64,000 bases of DNA from Sipunculus nudus. Lineage: Eukaryota; Annelida; Sipuncula; Golfingiida; Sipunculidae. The stretch's first letter is position 1. Each line of letters starts with the position of its first letter. Positions 42,589 through 47,418 of this stretch are shown here, piece after piece. The stretch is taken from the NCBI GenBank assembly GCA_026874595.1, contig CM049306.1, forward strand, positions 76,135,642 through 76,199,641, read 5' to 3'. The position numbers and the translations under genes are program-made. The notes under the pieces were generated by a model that did no database searches, was not told the DNA's origin, and saw nothing but the letters and a program-made list of their open reading frames with translations.

Positions 42589-45160
42589 ATTTTTACCTTT
42601 TTTGTATATTTTGATAAAAATGTCATATGATCAGGAAAAAGCATGATAATAACAGAAATATTTGCTAAACAGGTGAAATCAATATGTGAAAAAAGGAAAT
42701 CTTATCTTCTTGAAAGATGAAAATCAAAATCAAAATGTTTGATGCGGGGAGTTAAAATCGACATGGGCAGTGCCTGAGAACCATGCCTTTATATTTTTTG
42801 CTTAAAGAATGCAGTGCTGCCACTATATACATTTTTAAAAGTTGCATACTTTTTTTTACAGAAAAGACTTCTTTATATACTTTTTTATAACTAAATTCAT
42901 CATCTTTATGTGGTGATTACAGGCAATTTACCTGAACTAGTTGAGTGCATTAGACATGCTCTTTCAATGTTTGATACTAGTAACATTTTATTAGTGATGG
43001 TTTTCTTTTGTGGTCTCGCCAATGGATATACAGAATACTGGTATATATTATATATATATATATACTTTCAAAACCAAAGCTTGTTTAGAAGTCTTGCCCG
43101 CTGTAAAATTGTACAAAAATTGTACATGGGAGCAAACAAGAATGTGTTCATATAAGAAAAACACTCTCCATAATGTGGCAAACATTATTATCAAGTTCAT
43201 CAAATTTGCAAACTCTATATAGCCATAAAGTAATTCACTTGTATTTCATGAATTACAGATGTTAATCTTTTTATATTTTCCTTATAGAAGGCCGGTGGTG
43301 ATATTAAGAAGACTGGGAAACCAGACCCCTATGCCTATGTACCATTAGATATGAAGTTCCTCAACAAAAGGTAGGAACAGCAGGAAACTAAAGTTCACCA
43401 CACCAGGATCAATAATTTCCAGACTGATATAGCATTACTGCTTAGTCCATGCAGTACAGGTTTGAGTGACCTATTTCTGGGTTGGGTAAAGGTTGGCCCA
43501 TTTTGAGGCATCAAGAGTCAGCAAGCATTAAATATTGCAGGGCAGAAGGGAATATTTGGCATTTATTGTATGAGGAAGTATATTGGTTGGAGAAGGTGGG
43601 AGACAGGAGACTTTTAATAATATTTTGCCCAGTGGTAGCCATATTTTTTTGTGCTGTTTGAGATGATTGAATGTGTCAGTGCTGGTGTGTGCATGGCTTG
43701 GCAGGTGGTGACATCTATAGTGCAATGCAGAAACTGGTAACTAGCATAAAAAAGAGATACTGAACCCCCTGTTTTTCTGGACCAAAATAAAATTTCAGGT
43801 GTTGATCTATAGTTTGATGTATAATATGATGCCAAACACTTGATAGAAAAAACTTTCCCAGTGTCCCTAATATGTGCACATATGATAATATACAGGGCCT
43901 GGAAATACATCCCTTTAACCGATAAAGGCTGAGCAGGGTTCCCCACATGCTGAAAAATCAATGAAAATTCTTGATAATGATTACAGATGTTGCCTTATTA
44001 TTCACAAGGGTTTTCATTTTTGTGATGTGAAATAATTACAAATATAAAACCCTCGGGAATAAAAAGCCCCATCAACTAAGATGAACTGGAGGATCTGCAT
44101 CTGCACAAACAGTTTAGTTATCAAACCTCTGAAAACAACCTAATCAGCAACCTAACCTGAGCTTGGTATCAAAACTGGCCTATTCATCCAAGCGTTAATT
44201 ATTATAAAACACGTCAGACTCACAGGGGATATATTGAATGAACACAAGTCATAAGGTAATGACTGAACCAGAAATTAGTGAGGTATTTTAGGATTAATTC
44301 TAAATTTAAGATCAATACAAACCCTTCTGTACTTTGAAATTATAGGTTCTGGTGCAATCATTAAACATTAAAAATGAAGAAATGTAATTTCAGTGCGTGT
44401 ACAGTGCCTGAATTTGTTTAATTTTGAAGTTTTTCTCAAAAAGACCTTGAATTTGACCTTGAATCACTAATGGCAGCCCTTGGTAGCCCAAGAGGAGGAA
44501 GGCAGGGATTTAACATGTCAACAAGGATCTCATTAATTTCCTTGACTTGTTTGTTTTAAATGGTGATAAAAAGAAAGTTTGGGAGGATCAGACAACATAA
44601 CGGCTGATACTGGAGGCCATGCCTGCATGAAGAAGGCCATGAAAAACCAAACTTGTGTCCTTGAGAATCCTTGAAAGACCTTGAAAATGAAAATTTGTGG
44701 GGACCCTGTGAAGTGAATCAGTTCTTGGTGGTGTAGTAAATTTATCAATTAGTAATATACTGTTGATTAAGATTTATATGTTGTAGGGTTAATTTGAAAG
44801 GACTGCTCCCACATGAGGGTAATTAAAAATGTAGCCCTGAGGTAGGGCTGAGTAATCTGTTTAAAACTAGACTACAGACATATCAAGTGGAAAAGCTGTA
44901 TTTCATTGTCTATTTCAAGAGAAAAGGCTGTGTTTTAATTTTATGATATTAAACATTTTTGAGCCATTATAAGATATCAGTATTCTCTATATAGTTATTG
45001 ATTTTACATTTTCCTGCACCAGGATTTTCAAAACAGCTTATATTTTCAAATTATCTTTTGCAGGAAAAAGGCTAAGATGGCAGGCAGGTTTAAGAATCTT
45101 GTTAAAGGAGCAAAGCGAGGTGCAGAGAGTGGCCAGAAATCACGAGGAAAGAGAAAATGA
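346..45160 (+). CDS. RRP12: RRP12-like ribosome biogenesis protein, 27 exons, 5' partial
   Basis: Coding exons: 346-473, 2498-2596, 4712-4803, 6056-6167, 6814-6993, 7583-7618, 8850-8992, 9789-9910, 10263-10378, 12143-12254, 15913-16064, 17535-17602, 18460-18553, 20055-20213, 21364-21444, 21939-22047, 23305-23412, 24427-24584, 25638-25729, 26938-27099, 34856-35031, 36006-36116, 38584-38651, 39192-39261, 39883-39974, 43288-43370, 45064-45160. All have AG/GT borders and compatible phases; the 3020 nt give about 1006 codons ending in TGA. Recognised by [40 protein letters not shown] and PDPYAYVPL, which match animal RRP12 in order. Family knowledge: RRP12 is a nucleolar HEAT-repeat protein with a NUC173 region, needed for rRNA processing and pre-40S export. 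The fragment is helical, then acidic/lysine-rich (exons 20-22), and ends in a strongly basic tail. Roughly the first quarter of the protein (the start codon exon included) lies upstream of position 1. No frameshift or stop was seen, so it looks functional. Confidence 0.96.
845..1060 (+). repeat. 5' end of AGCTCAGCTGAC repeat family, truncated
   Basis: Begins with GCTCAGCTGAC (849-859) followed by an imperfect hairpin partner. The text that follows (cacaaatc, taaccact, atggggc, cccccagaat) matches the first unit of the copy at 48473-49675. No 3' end of the family was found before exon 2. Confidence 0.6.
1060..2400 (+). repeat. Dispersed repeat with direct ~450-bp sub-units
   Basis: Phrases recur: AAGGTCAAGG/AAGGTCAAGT near 1178 and 1637, GGGTTTTGATTGG-like near 1237, 1695 and 1815, and TATTCATCAGA near 1550, 2030 and 2072. 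The start resembles the 5' end of the 2640-4090 repeat (GAGCTTACC). No coding frame. Confidence 0.5.
2498..2596 (+). CDS. RRP12: RRP12 visible exon 2
   Basis: Acceptor TTTTCAG, donor GTAAGTA; 33 whole codons. Contains [11 protein letters not shown], one of the most recognisable RRP12 stretches. Confidence 0.95.
2640..4090 (+). repeat. Tandem-core dispersed repeat, copy 1
   Basis: Starts near GAGCTTATACCATACCCC and ends near GTTCTGTTATCC. The core has units of about 335-345 bp marked by GTCAGGTTAAAG (about 2908, 3240, 3587) and containing poly-C runs (2830-2846, 3169-3178). A second copy lies at 10690-11990. A short inverted match (AGCTCGCC against GGGCGAGCT in copy 2) and a small hairpin near the 3' end suggest a Helentron-type non-autonomous element; this is an inference. 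Confidence 0.65.
4712..4803 (+). CDS. RRP12: RRP12 visible exon 3
   Basis: Acceptor TTTCAG, donor GTAAGTG. Reads [20 protein letters not shown] then [10 protein letters not shown] and ends with 2 nt of a split lysine codon completed in the next exon. Confidence 0.95.
4804..6055 (+). other. Intron 3, no recognised feature
   Basis: AT-rich sequence with a T-run near 5466. Short open frames at 5486-5749 are AT-biased and show no domain. Confidence 0.4.
6056..6167 (+). CDS. RRP12: RRP12 visible exon 4
   Basis: Acceptor GACAG, donor GTAACC. Completes the lysine codon, then [20 protein letters not shown]. Ends on a codon boundary. Confidence 0.93.
6323..6574 (+). mobile_element. Short MITE with GTTCTCAGGCAC / GTGCCTGAGAAC ends
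   Basis: Left end GTTCTCAGGCAC at 6324-6335 and right end GTGCCTGAGAAC at 6561-6572 form inverted repeats. The same ends and interior (TTTTGAAACATAC, GATCATATGACA-like) recur at 41836-42082 and 42518-42782. A partial second copy follows to about 6745. No coding capacity. Confidence 0.7.
6574..6745 (+). repeat. Partial tandem copy of the GTTCTCAGGCAC MITE
   Basis: Repeats the interior of 6400-6570 (TTTCCTTTGT, CCTGATCATATGACATTTT, GAAACATACAAAAAAGG, AATATTGCCCGC) but lacks a clean right terminus. Confidence 0.55.
6814..6993 (+). CDS. RRP12: RRP12 visible exon 5
   Basis: Acceptor TTTACAG, donor GTATTA; 60 whole codons. Reads [20 protein letters not shown] and later [20 protein letters not shown], matching the KMFRAVEEGL-type stretch of animal RRP12. 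Confidence 0.94.
7583..7618 (+). CDS. RRP12: RRP12 visible exon 6 (36-nt micro-exon)
   Basis: Acceptor TTTGCAG, donor GTAAGTA; 12 codons, [12 protein letters not shown]. It is supported by frame, splice sites and its fit between FFQ of exon 5 and [10 protein letters not shown] of exon 7. Confidence 0.88.
7775..8256 (+). mobile_element. Compact full-length copy of AGCTCAGCTGAC family
   Basis: 5' motif GCTCAGCTGAC at 7780-7790. Its inverse GTCAGCTGAG lies at 8222-8231, followed by hairpin TGACCCATGGGTCA at 8237-8250 and tail CTTGT. At about 480 bp it is the shortest copy with both ends, and it shows the asymmetric-end plan clearly. No open frame with a recognisable product. Confidence 0.7.
8850..8992 (+). 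CDS. RRP12: RRP12 visible exon 7
   Basis: Acceptor TACCCAG, donor GTAAGCA. Reads [20 protein letters not shown] and [18 protein letters not shown]. Ends with 2 nt of a glutamate codon. Confidence 0.95.
9037..9432 (+). mobile_element. MITE with ~24-bp terminal inverted repeats
   Basis: Left CACTTTCAGAGACCTTGATT from 9044 is matched by its inverse ending at 9425 (one mismatch over 24 bp). About 380 bp, with no coding capacity. No clear target duplication could be assigned. Confidence 0.7.
9789..9910 (+). CDS. RRP12: RRP12 visible exon 8
   Basis: Acceptor TTTTCAG, donor GTGAGT. Reads [20 protein letters not shown] and [14 protein letters not shown], a highly conserved RRP12 segment. Ends with the first base of a cysteine codon. 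Confidence 0.97.
10263..10378 (+). CDS. RRP12: RRP12 visible exon 9
   Basis: Acceptor TTTTCAG, donor GTAGGG. Contains [17 protein letters not shown], the LLPGFC motif typical of RRP12, at the entry to the NUC173 region. Confidence 0.96.
10690..11990 (+). repeat. Tandem-core dispersed repeat, copy 2
   Basis: Second copy of the 2640-4090 family: starts AGCTCGCCGGAAC (10695), ends GGGCGAGCTCTGTTGTCC. Repeated CAGGTTAAAG blocks and (C)n positions align with copy 1. Hairpin-like GCCCCATATGGGC sits at the 3' end. Confidence 0.65.
12143..12254 (+). CDS. RRP12: RRP12 visible exon 10
   Basis: Acceptor TATTTCAG, donor GTAAGT. Reads [20 protein letters not shown], matching the SFKGLARTLG-type stretch of the family. 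Confidence 0.95.
12432..15083 (+). mobile_element. Long AGCTCAGCTGAC-family element, copy 1 (empty-site copy)
   Basis: 5' hairpin occupies 12437-12465 (arms AGCTCAG / CTGAGCT). A (CCGT)n tract follows at about 12482-12550, then two related core units (from about 12540 and 13060), then 3' AGCTGAGCGTCGTGACCCAT and tail near 15050-15083. The element is 2.65 kb with no recognisable enzyme. Nearly the same sequence recurs at 27386-34744 with an insertion. It sits in RRP12 intron 10. Confidence 0.75.
12482..12550 (+). repeat. (CCGT)n microsatellite
   Basis: Runs of CCGT with a few CTGT variants, at the fixed position just inside the 5' end of the repeat. Shorter versions occur at 22900, 27440 and 48525, and inverted near 55598. 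Confidence 0.9.
15084..15912 (+). other. Intron 10, 3' part
   Basis: No repeat border, RNA gene or conserved frame recognised. The short frame at 15372-15566 is not supported by similarity or splicing. Confidence 0.4.
15913..16064 (+). CDS. RRP12: RRP12 visible exon 11
   Basis: Acceptor TTTTGTAG, donor GTGAGT. Reads [20 protein letters not shown] followed by [15 protein letters not shown]. Ends on a codon boundary. Confidence 0.95.
16065..17534 (+). other. Intron 11
   Basis: No known element recognised. A 104-codon open frame (16780-17094) shows no family motif and no splice support, so it is treated as chance. Confidence 0.4.
17535..17602 (+). CDS. RRP12: RRP12 visible exon 12
   Basis: Acceptor ATTTCAG, donor GTAGGA. 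Reads [20 protein letters not shown]. Ends with AG of an arginine codon. Confidence 0.9.
17800..17875 (+). repeat. AGGTCA-array repeat fragment
   Basis: Three AGGTCA hexamers at 17836-17841, 17843-17848 and 17849-17854. Similar phrases occur in the 1178 and 3198 repeats. Probably a fragment of a dispersed repeat. Confidence 0.5.
18460..18553 (+). CDS. RRP12: RRP12 visible exon 13
   Basis: Acceptor CTCCAG, donor GTAGGT. Reads [20 protein letters not shown]. Confidence 0.92.
18619..19222 (+). mobile_element. hAT-type MITE with perfect 8-bp target duplication
   Basis: Flanked on both sides by TTCTGCAG (18611-18618 and 19223-19230). Inverted ends are CAGGCTTTGATCAAGTAC on the left and, read inward from the right, CAGGTTTTGGCCAAGTAC. 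Eight-bp duplications with CAGG-type ends are typical of the hAT superfamily. The 604-bp body is rich in AAGTAC/GTACTT and carries a 63-bp direct repeat (18795-18857, 18858-18920). No transposase frame. Confidence 0.85.
18795..18920 (+). repeat. 63-bp direct repeat inside the hAT MITE
   Basis: Two adjacent near-identical 63-bp units, each containing TTATTATGTATAATAAACAT and CTGGATT. A few substitutions separate them. Confidence 0.85.
19549..20054 (+). repeat. Tandem copies of the exon 14 splice border
   Basis: Three units of about 185-190 bp. Each contains ATTATGC-ATGATAAA, TTTGAAATTG-like text, then TTTATTAAC and GATAAGA. The last is the real acceptor and exon start at 20055. The earlier two (near 19672 and 19855) are decayed: the second still reads like exon 14 for about 45 bp but contains TAG, and both lack a clean AG border. 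Confidence 0.75.
20055..20213 (+). CDS. RRP12: RRP12 visible exon 14
   Basis: Acceptor TTAACAG, donor GTAAGT; 53 codons. Contains [20 protein letters not shown], then [14 protein letters not shown]. Decayed tandem copies of its 5' border lie just upstream (19549-20054). Confidence 0.96.
21092..21363 (+). repeat. 138-bp duplication of the intron end before exon 15
   Basis: ATACCAAAATAT begins at 21092 and again at 21230. Both units run through AATTCAGTTGTCACA and CTCTTGAAT/CTCTTAAAT to CTTGTTACA. Only the second unit ends in the functional CAG at 21363. Confidence 0.8.
21364..21444 (+). CDS. RRP12: RRP12 visible exon 15
   Basis: Acceptor TTACAG, donor GTAAGA; 27 codons, [20 protein letters not shown] then AVIPE. 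The intron end before it is tandemly duplicated. Confidence 0.95.
21515..21676 (+). mobile_element. MITE with AGTGAAACCTGT-type ends
   Basis: Left end AGTGAAACCTGTGT. Right end, read inward, is ACAGTAGAACCTGTCT. Related to the elements at 24624-24789 and 58224-58376. No coding capacity. Confidence 0.6.
21939..22047 (+). CDS. RRP12: RRP12 visible exon 16
   Basis: Acceptor TTTTACAG, donor GTAATT. Reads [20 protein letters not shown], matching the ILCTKEVS-type block of RRP12. Confidence 0.95.
22863..23165 (+). repeat. Mosaic fragment: 5' end of AGCTCAGCTGAC family joined to GGTGGCGCCACC core
   Basis: 22865-23117 matches the start of the 12432 element (GTGGCACGTTTTGAAAC, CCTAGGAATCCAAAATTCG). 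It switches abruptly at about 23118 to text of the 40345 family including GGTGGCGCCACC (23132-23143), then ends in a CCCTTGTTTT tail. Confidence 0.65.
23244..23278 (+). repeat. (TA)n microsatellite
   Basis: Uninterrupted alternating TA for about 35 bp, shortly upstream of the exon 17 acceptor. Confidence 0.95.
23305..23412 (+). CDS. RRP12: RRP12 visible exon 17
   Basis: Acceptor TTTCAG, donor GTAAGA. Reads [20 protein letters not shown], then [12 protein letters not shown]. Confidence 0.95.
23413..24426 (+). other. Intron 17
   Basis: AT-rich with an A-run at about 23746. No element border recognised. Confidence 0.4.
24427..24584 (+). CDS. RRP12: RRP12 visible exon 18
   Basis: Acceptor TTGCAG, donor GTAAGA. 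Reads [20 protein letters not shown], then [16 protein letters not shown], matching the ALGFIKVAV-type stretch. Confidence 0.95.
24624..24789 (+). mobile_element. MITE with TACAGCAAAACCTT / GAGGTTTCATTGTA ends
   Basis: Inverted ends TACAGCAAAACCTT (left) and TACAATGAAACCTC (right, read inward). Same group as 21515-21676 and 58224-58376; the interior contains ACCACCTT and GGTGGTC remnants. Confidence 0.65.
24790..25637 (+). other. Intron 18, remainder
   Basis: AT-rich, with no recognisable repeat border or RNA gene. Confidence 0.4.
25638..25729 (+). CDS. RRP12: RRP12 visible exon 19
   Basis: Acceptor TTTTCAG, donor GTAAAG. Reads [20 protein letters not shown], the strongly conserved HFR-K-K-LFTK-IRKFG block. 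Confidence 0.95.
25748..26205 (+). mobile_element. Degenerate MITE with CTGTGG-type ends
   Basis: Left CTGTGGTTGGCTTTCTATTT and right end, read inward, CTGTGGCAGGCTTTATATTT are imperfect inverted repeats. Interior arms (TTCACGATATTTGCAAAGG; CCTCGCAAAACCATGG) are also loosely inverted. Confidence 0.5.
26206..26937 (+). other. Intron 19, remainder
   Basis: AT-rich DNA without a recognised feature. Confidence 0.4.
26938..27099 (+). CDS. RRP12: RRP12 visible exon 20
   Basis: Acceptor GTATCAG, donor GTGAGA. Reads [20 protein letters not shown], then a run of lysine/arginine and an acidic stretch (REDGEGEDG). This is the start of the charged C-terminal region, likely with nuclear localisation signals. 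Confidence 0.93.
29611..30785 (+). repeat. Left inverted arm
   Basis: Pairs with 33318-34382. Shared landmarks include TTGACTTCAAGTCATGATGC, AATGGCCGCCGAAAATGCTC, GGTTACC-ATGATGGAAGAAA and GAAGGAATTAGATG. Confidence 0.8.
31135..31300 (-). mobile_element. tRNA-derived SINE-like remnant
   Basis: On the minus strand a pol III type pair is readable: GAGTGGTAATAGAC (box A-like) and GGGTTCAATTCCC (box B-like, 31238-31251). The tRNA fold is not complete, so a SINE head is more likely than a working tRNA. It lies in the interior of the long-arm element. Confidence 0.4.
33318..34382 (-). repeat. Right inverted arm
   Basis: Inverse of the left arm. Open frames here (33525-33896, minus) have no counterpart kept open in the left arm, so they look like chance. 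Confidence 0.8.
34856..35031 (+). CDS. RRP12: RRP12 visible exon 21
   Basis: Acceptor TTTGCAG, donor GTATGT. Reads [20 protein letters not shown], then [20 protein letters not shown], matching the SIEEILADSEDE and DPLNFLDPKV-type stretches. It is preceded by a 7.8-kb repeat-filled intron. Confidence 0.95.
35032..36005 (+). other. Intron 21
   Basis: Mostly unremarkable. Two related pieces (GGTAACCTTGATCTTCAAGG near 35469 and GGTGACCTTGATCTGCAAGG near 35609) suggest a decayed ~140-bp tandem duplication. Confidence 0.4.
36006..36116 (+). CDS. RRP12: RRP12 visible exon 22
   Basis: Acceptor TTTTTCAG, donor GTAGGG. Reads [20 protein letters not shown], the family signature DHGFK-S-DGRLII. Confidence 0.97.
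36421..37957 (+). mobile_element. TA-flanked 1.5-kb DNA transposon (non-autonomous), copy A
   Basis: Begins CCGTAGATCCGCGTTTTGCC and ends with its inverse; the match extends through GCCGC. TA flanks both ends. A second terminal motif (TGGCCGC) is repeated inside each end. The interior contains partly duplicated blocks (GTGTCCGAACCGTC near 37048, GTGCCCGAACCGTC near 37302; TTGCGCCTTTA near 36852 and 37116). No transposase frame. It lies in RRP12 intron 22; its sister copy B is inverted at 56303-57849. Confidence 0.8.
38584..38651 (+). CDS. RRP12: RRP12 visible exon 23
   Basis: Acceptor ACTGCAG, donor GTATTT. Reads [20 protein letters not shown]. Supported by phase and borders; sequence conservation is weaker here. 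Confidence 0.88.
38652..39191 (+). repeat. Intron 23 with a diverged GGTGGCGCCACC-family fragment
   Basis: 38815-38960 contains phrases of the 40345 family (TTGACCTCTGACC, AAAATCATAAATATCTCAGG, CTGAAATTTTGCAT). Borders are not clear. Confidence 0.45.
39192..39261 (+). CDS. RRP12: RRP12 visible exon 24
   Basis: Acceptor ATTACAG, donor GTAAGA. Reads [20 protein letters not shown], a basic, low-conservation linker. Confidence 0.83.
39262..39882 (+). other. Intron 24
   Basis: AT-rich, with no recognised feature. Confidence 0.4.
39883..39974 (+). CDS. RRP12: RRP12 visible exon 25
   Basis: Acceptor CTGCAG, donor GTACAC. Reads [20 protein letters not shown], then GGAYKAK, matching the GGSGIHR and AEYKAKKA motifs of animal RRP12. 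Confidence 0.95.
40345..41794 (+). mobile_element. GGTGGCGCCACC-core element, copy 1
   Basis: Starts near GGATACTATGTTTTCAG and ends CCGTATTCTAGT (41783-41794). The core has about four units of 280-295 bp, each with GGGATAAAATCACTCATAT-like text, a GTTTGAC block, AAATTTTGCATGTGTAT and a GGTGGCGCCACC-type palindrome (exact at 40638, 41060 and 41354). The 3' hairpin is eroded compared with copy 2 (47419-48310). No coding. Inferred to be a Helentron-type non-autonomous element. Confidence 0.7.
41836..42082 (+). mobile_element. GTTCTCAGGCAC MITE, copy in first duplicate
   Basis: Ends TGGTTCTCAGGCAC and GTACCTGAGAACCA are inverted repeats. Contains G16 at 41872-41887 and CATATGATCAGGAAAAAGC. Confidence 0.75.
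42518..42782 (+). mobile_element. GTTCTCAGGCAC MITE, copy in second duplicate
   Basis: Same element as 41836-42082, with right end GTGCCTGAGAACCA intact and G34 at 42553-42586. Confidence 0.75.
42553..42586 (+). repeat. Poly-G tract, 34 bases
   Basis: Uninterrupted G run. Such a run can form G-quadruplex and is prone to length change; assembly length should be treated with caution. Confidence 0.85.
43288..43370 (+). CDS. RRP12: RRP12 visible exon 26
   Basis: Acceptor CTTATAG, donor GTAGGA. Reads [20 protein letters not shown], the conserved PDPYAYIPL motif near the C terminus. Confidence 0.97.
43371..45063 (+). other. Intron 26
   Basis: No mobile-element border or RNA gene recognised in 1.7 kb. 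Minus-strand frames at 43528-43961 have no recognisable domain. Confidence 0.4.
45064..45160 (+). CDS. RRP12: RRP12 last coding exon and stop
   Basis: Acceptor TTTGCAG, stop TGA at 45158-45160. Reads [20 protein letters not shown] and ends in a basic tail, matching the FKGLVKAARRG-type end of RRP12. Confidence 0.97.
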
Positions 45161-45329
45161 ACTCTGACAGCCTGGAAAACACACATTCACAACTTAACTG
45201 GAAAACACAAATCCTATTGGAAATGAAGATATAACAGTTAACTTAAACAAGAAATATGACTGTACATACAAATTCGTCAAGAAACCAAAGTTTTTAGCAG
45301 ATTTGTTACATGAGACTGTTAAAATTAAG

Positions 45330-45434
45330 ATGTGCTTGATGTTTCAGATGTGTTATATAAGACTGATAACATTTAGATGCACTTGATGTTTCAGATGTGT
45401 TATACAGACTGATAACACATGGATGCCCTTAATG
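45330..45434 (+). repeat. ~47-bp tandem repeat in the RRP12 3' UTR
   Basis: Two and a bit units containing CTTGATGTTTCAGATGTGTT and ACTGATAACA, starting at 45330, 45377 and 45423. Confidence 0.75.
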
Positions 45435-45599
45435 TTGTGTATAAAAGTTTCATATTTTGTTAAAGAACAATTTAGTGCAACATATTGTTGCATTAATTAA
45501 AAAAAAGGTTCAGGTTTCCTATTAGCAGTTGGTGAACTTCAATGCATGGTATATAGTATTGAATAATCAGTCTAAATATAATTTTATGAATCTTTATTT

Positions 45600-45605
45600 A
45601 TTAAA
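45600..45605 (+). promoter_or_regulatory. Possible RRP12 polyadenylation signal (ATTAAA)
   Basis: ATTAAA 440 bp after the stop, in an AT-rich setting. No AATAAA is nearer. Position alone does not prove use. Confidence 0.25.
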
Positions 45606-45914
45606 GTTCGGGACGAATTCCTCAGTGCTGCCACTGTCCCTTTTCAGTCACTTTGAACAGTTTGCAGCTACTAAGACCATATTTGTGAGTTATAACTTAT
45701 AAGCTGTCTTGGTCAGCTTAATAAGCACACATTGACTGAATTTAAAAAAAAGGAAAGATTGGTCTTACTTCAGTCACAGATAATGCATGTGTATACTCAG
45801 GGTCAAATCTGGACTGTATCAAATGTTTCATTAAATGCCTTCATGTGTAAGTACTTTGTTTTTAATGTGGAGTGTGTTGATGCAACAGTTTTGGAGCTAG
45901 ATCTGGTAATGTAA

Positions 45915-46853
45915 AGCCATGGTCACACTAGAGACTGAAATTTTGGGGAATCGCCTGACAATCGTGACAAGAACGTGCGACCGATTGCAGAAGTCATGAC
46001 TGATCACTGGGTAAAAAATCAGTTGCAGGTGGTTTTGAACGTTGCGACTGATTTGTAAATTTTAAGGTTGTAGAGCTCGCAAGAAGGTTGTACCACCAGT
46101 CTTTGGTCATCGCACCACCAGTCGTGCATCATCGTGCGACTTGTTCCACGATTGGTCGTGCTACTGCTTGTGCCACCTTGTGATTGGTGGCACCACTGGT
46201 CGTACGTACCTTGTGATCAGATTTGCGATTGCCAAGATCTCTCCTGACTTGGTCGTGCTATCAGCTTGGCAAATGTTATAAACTTGCTTGGATCTAGGGC
46301 TTGGCTCAGTCAGCCATATTTACCTTAAATTGTCAGTATGGATCTACCCTGTGGACTCAAGTTTATGCTGGTTCAGCTACAGCTCAAGCAACAACAACAG
46401 CTTAATGCTATTGCCGCAGCTGCACTTCTGCACTGAAGACGCCAGCAAAGACATAAAGAAAATATATATATCATATCACTGTACTGTACGAAATCTAGCG
46501 AACGAATGACTCAGGCTGATTTGGGCCCAGGAATATATATCAATACGATGGGTGGCACGACCAGTTGAACAGCTAGTTGTAGGTCATTACAACAAGTCGT
46601 ATGATTGGTCGCTGGTCACTAAGACTTGTGGTACAATTAATATTCATGGCAACAATTAGTCGCACGACTGATCTTGCGACAGATTGTCACTAGTTCTGGT
46701 TGATCGTGTAACTGAGGGTGCCACCAGTTGTACGATTACCTACCCCTAGTATCAAGTACTCACGACAAATTCAGAATCAGGACAAATTTGTGGAGACTGG
46801 TCGTGCGACTTCCTGATAGTGGGTCAATCGTACTATTTAGTGTGACCGTGGCT
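45915..46853 (+). mobile_element. PIF/Harbinger-type MITE with TAA target duplication
   Basis: Ends AGCCATGGTCACACTA and, read inward from the right, AGCCACGGTCACACTA (15 of 16 matched), flanked by TAA at 45912-45914 and 46854-46856. Three-bp TWA duplications are the mark of PIF/Harbinger elements. The 939-bp body is built from many GTCGTGCGAC- and TTGTGATT-like words in both orientations. No transposase. Confidence 0.8.
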
Positions 46854-46856
46854 TAA

Positions 46857-47160
46857 GGGCCCAGTCACACCTGAGCTACAATCACCTGTGACCATGACTA
46901 GTCACAGAAAACAGGAAGATTTTGTGAAAAAAAAACGGTTGCTGCCGCATCAGGACAAGACTATAGCATGACCACCATGACAATCTTGTGACTAGTAGTC
47001 ATGTGTGGTCATGCGTTTTAATTAGTTAAACGACTGTTGTGAGAAGGCCTTTATGACCGATTGCTGGTTATAGAGGCATATTTTTGGTTGCGACAGGGTA
47101 AGACCATCATTAGACAATTGCACGCAAGTCTGCCTTCACTTACAGACAACTTACAAATGG
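46857..47160 (+). repeat. Fragment of a second GTCACACC-end element
   Basis: Begins GGGCCCAGTCACACCTGAGC directly against the right TAA of the Harbinger-type MITE and shares GTGACC/GACTAGTC words. No right end found. Confidence 0.4.
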
Positions 47161-47183
47161 CCTCAACTACCGACAACCATCTG

Positions 47184-47410
47184 GCTTCAGTGGCTCAGGG
47201 CTAGAGAAAGCTGGGAGATTGTGAGTTCGATTCTCAGTCGAAGCAGTAAGAATTTTCACAGTCAGCGCCTACCCAGGGTGAGCGCTCTGCAAGCTTAATA
47301 GTAGACTGTGCCTAACAGTCGTGGTTAACTCTCAAACGAGTGCGCCTTTCATGGGTTCCTCAGTAAGCCTATGTTATGTAGTCCGAAACTGGAATGGAAT
47401 TTTGCAGATA
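47184..47410 (+). mobile_element. tRNA-derived SINE
   Basis: The head shows box A TGGCTCAGGG (47191-47200) and box B GAGTTCGATTCT (47223-47234). The T-arm stem TGAG/CTCA and an outer stem GCTTC/GAAGC (47184-47188, 47240-47244) can pair. It is about 62 nt, too short for a normal tRNA, and continues into a non-tRNA body, so a SINE is the better reading. Confidence 0.55.
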
Positions 47411-47418
47411 TACATTAT

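Larger units (their letters stand above)
41403..42782 (+). repeat. Recent ~683-bp tandem duplication
   Basis: 41403-42085 and 42086-42782 are almost identical, each holding the last core unit of the GGTGGCGCCACC element plus the GTTCTCAGGCAC MITE. Differences are a few substitutions and the length of a poly-G run (16 against 34). Confidence 0.9.
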
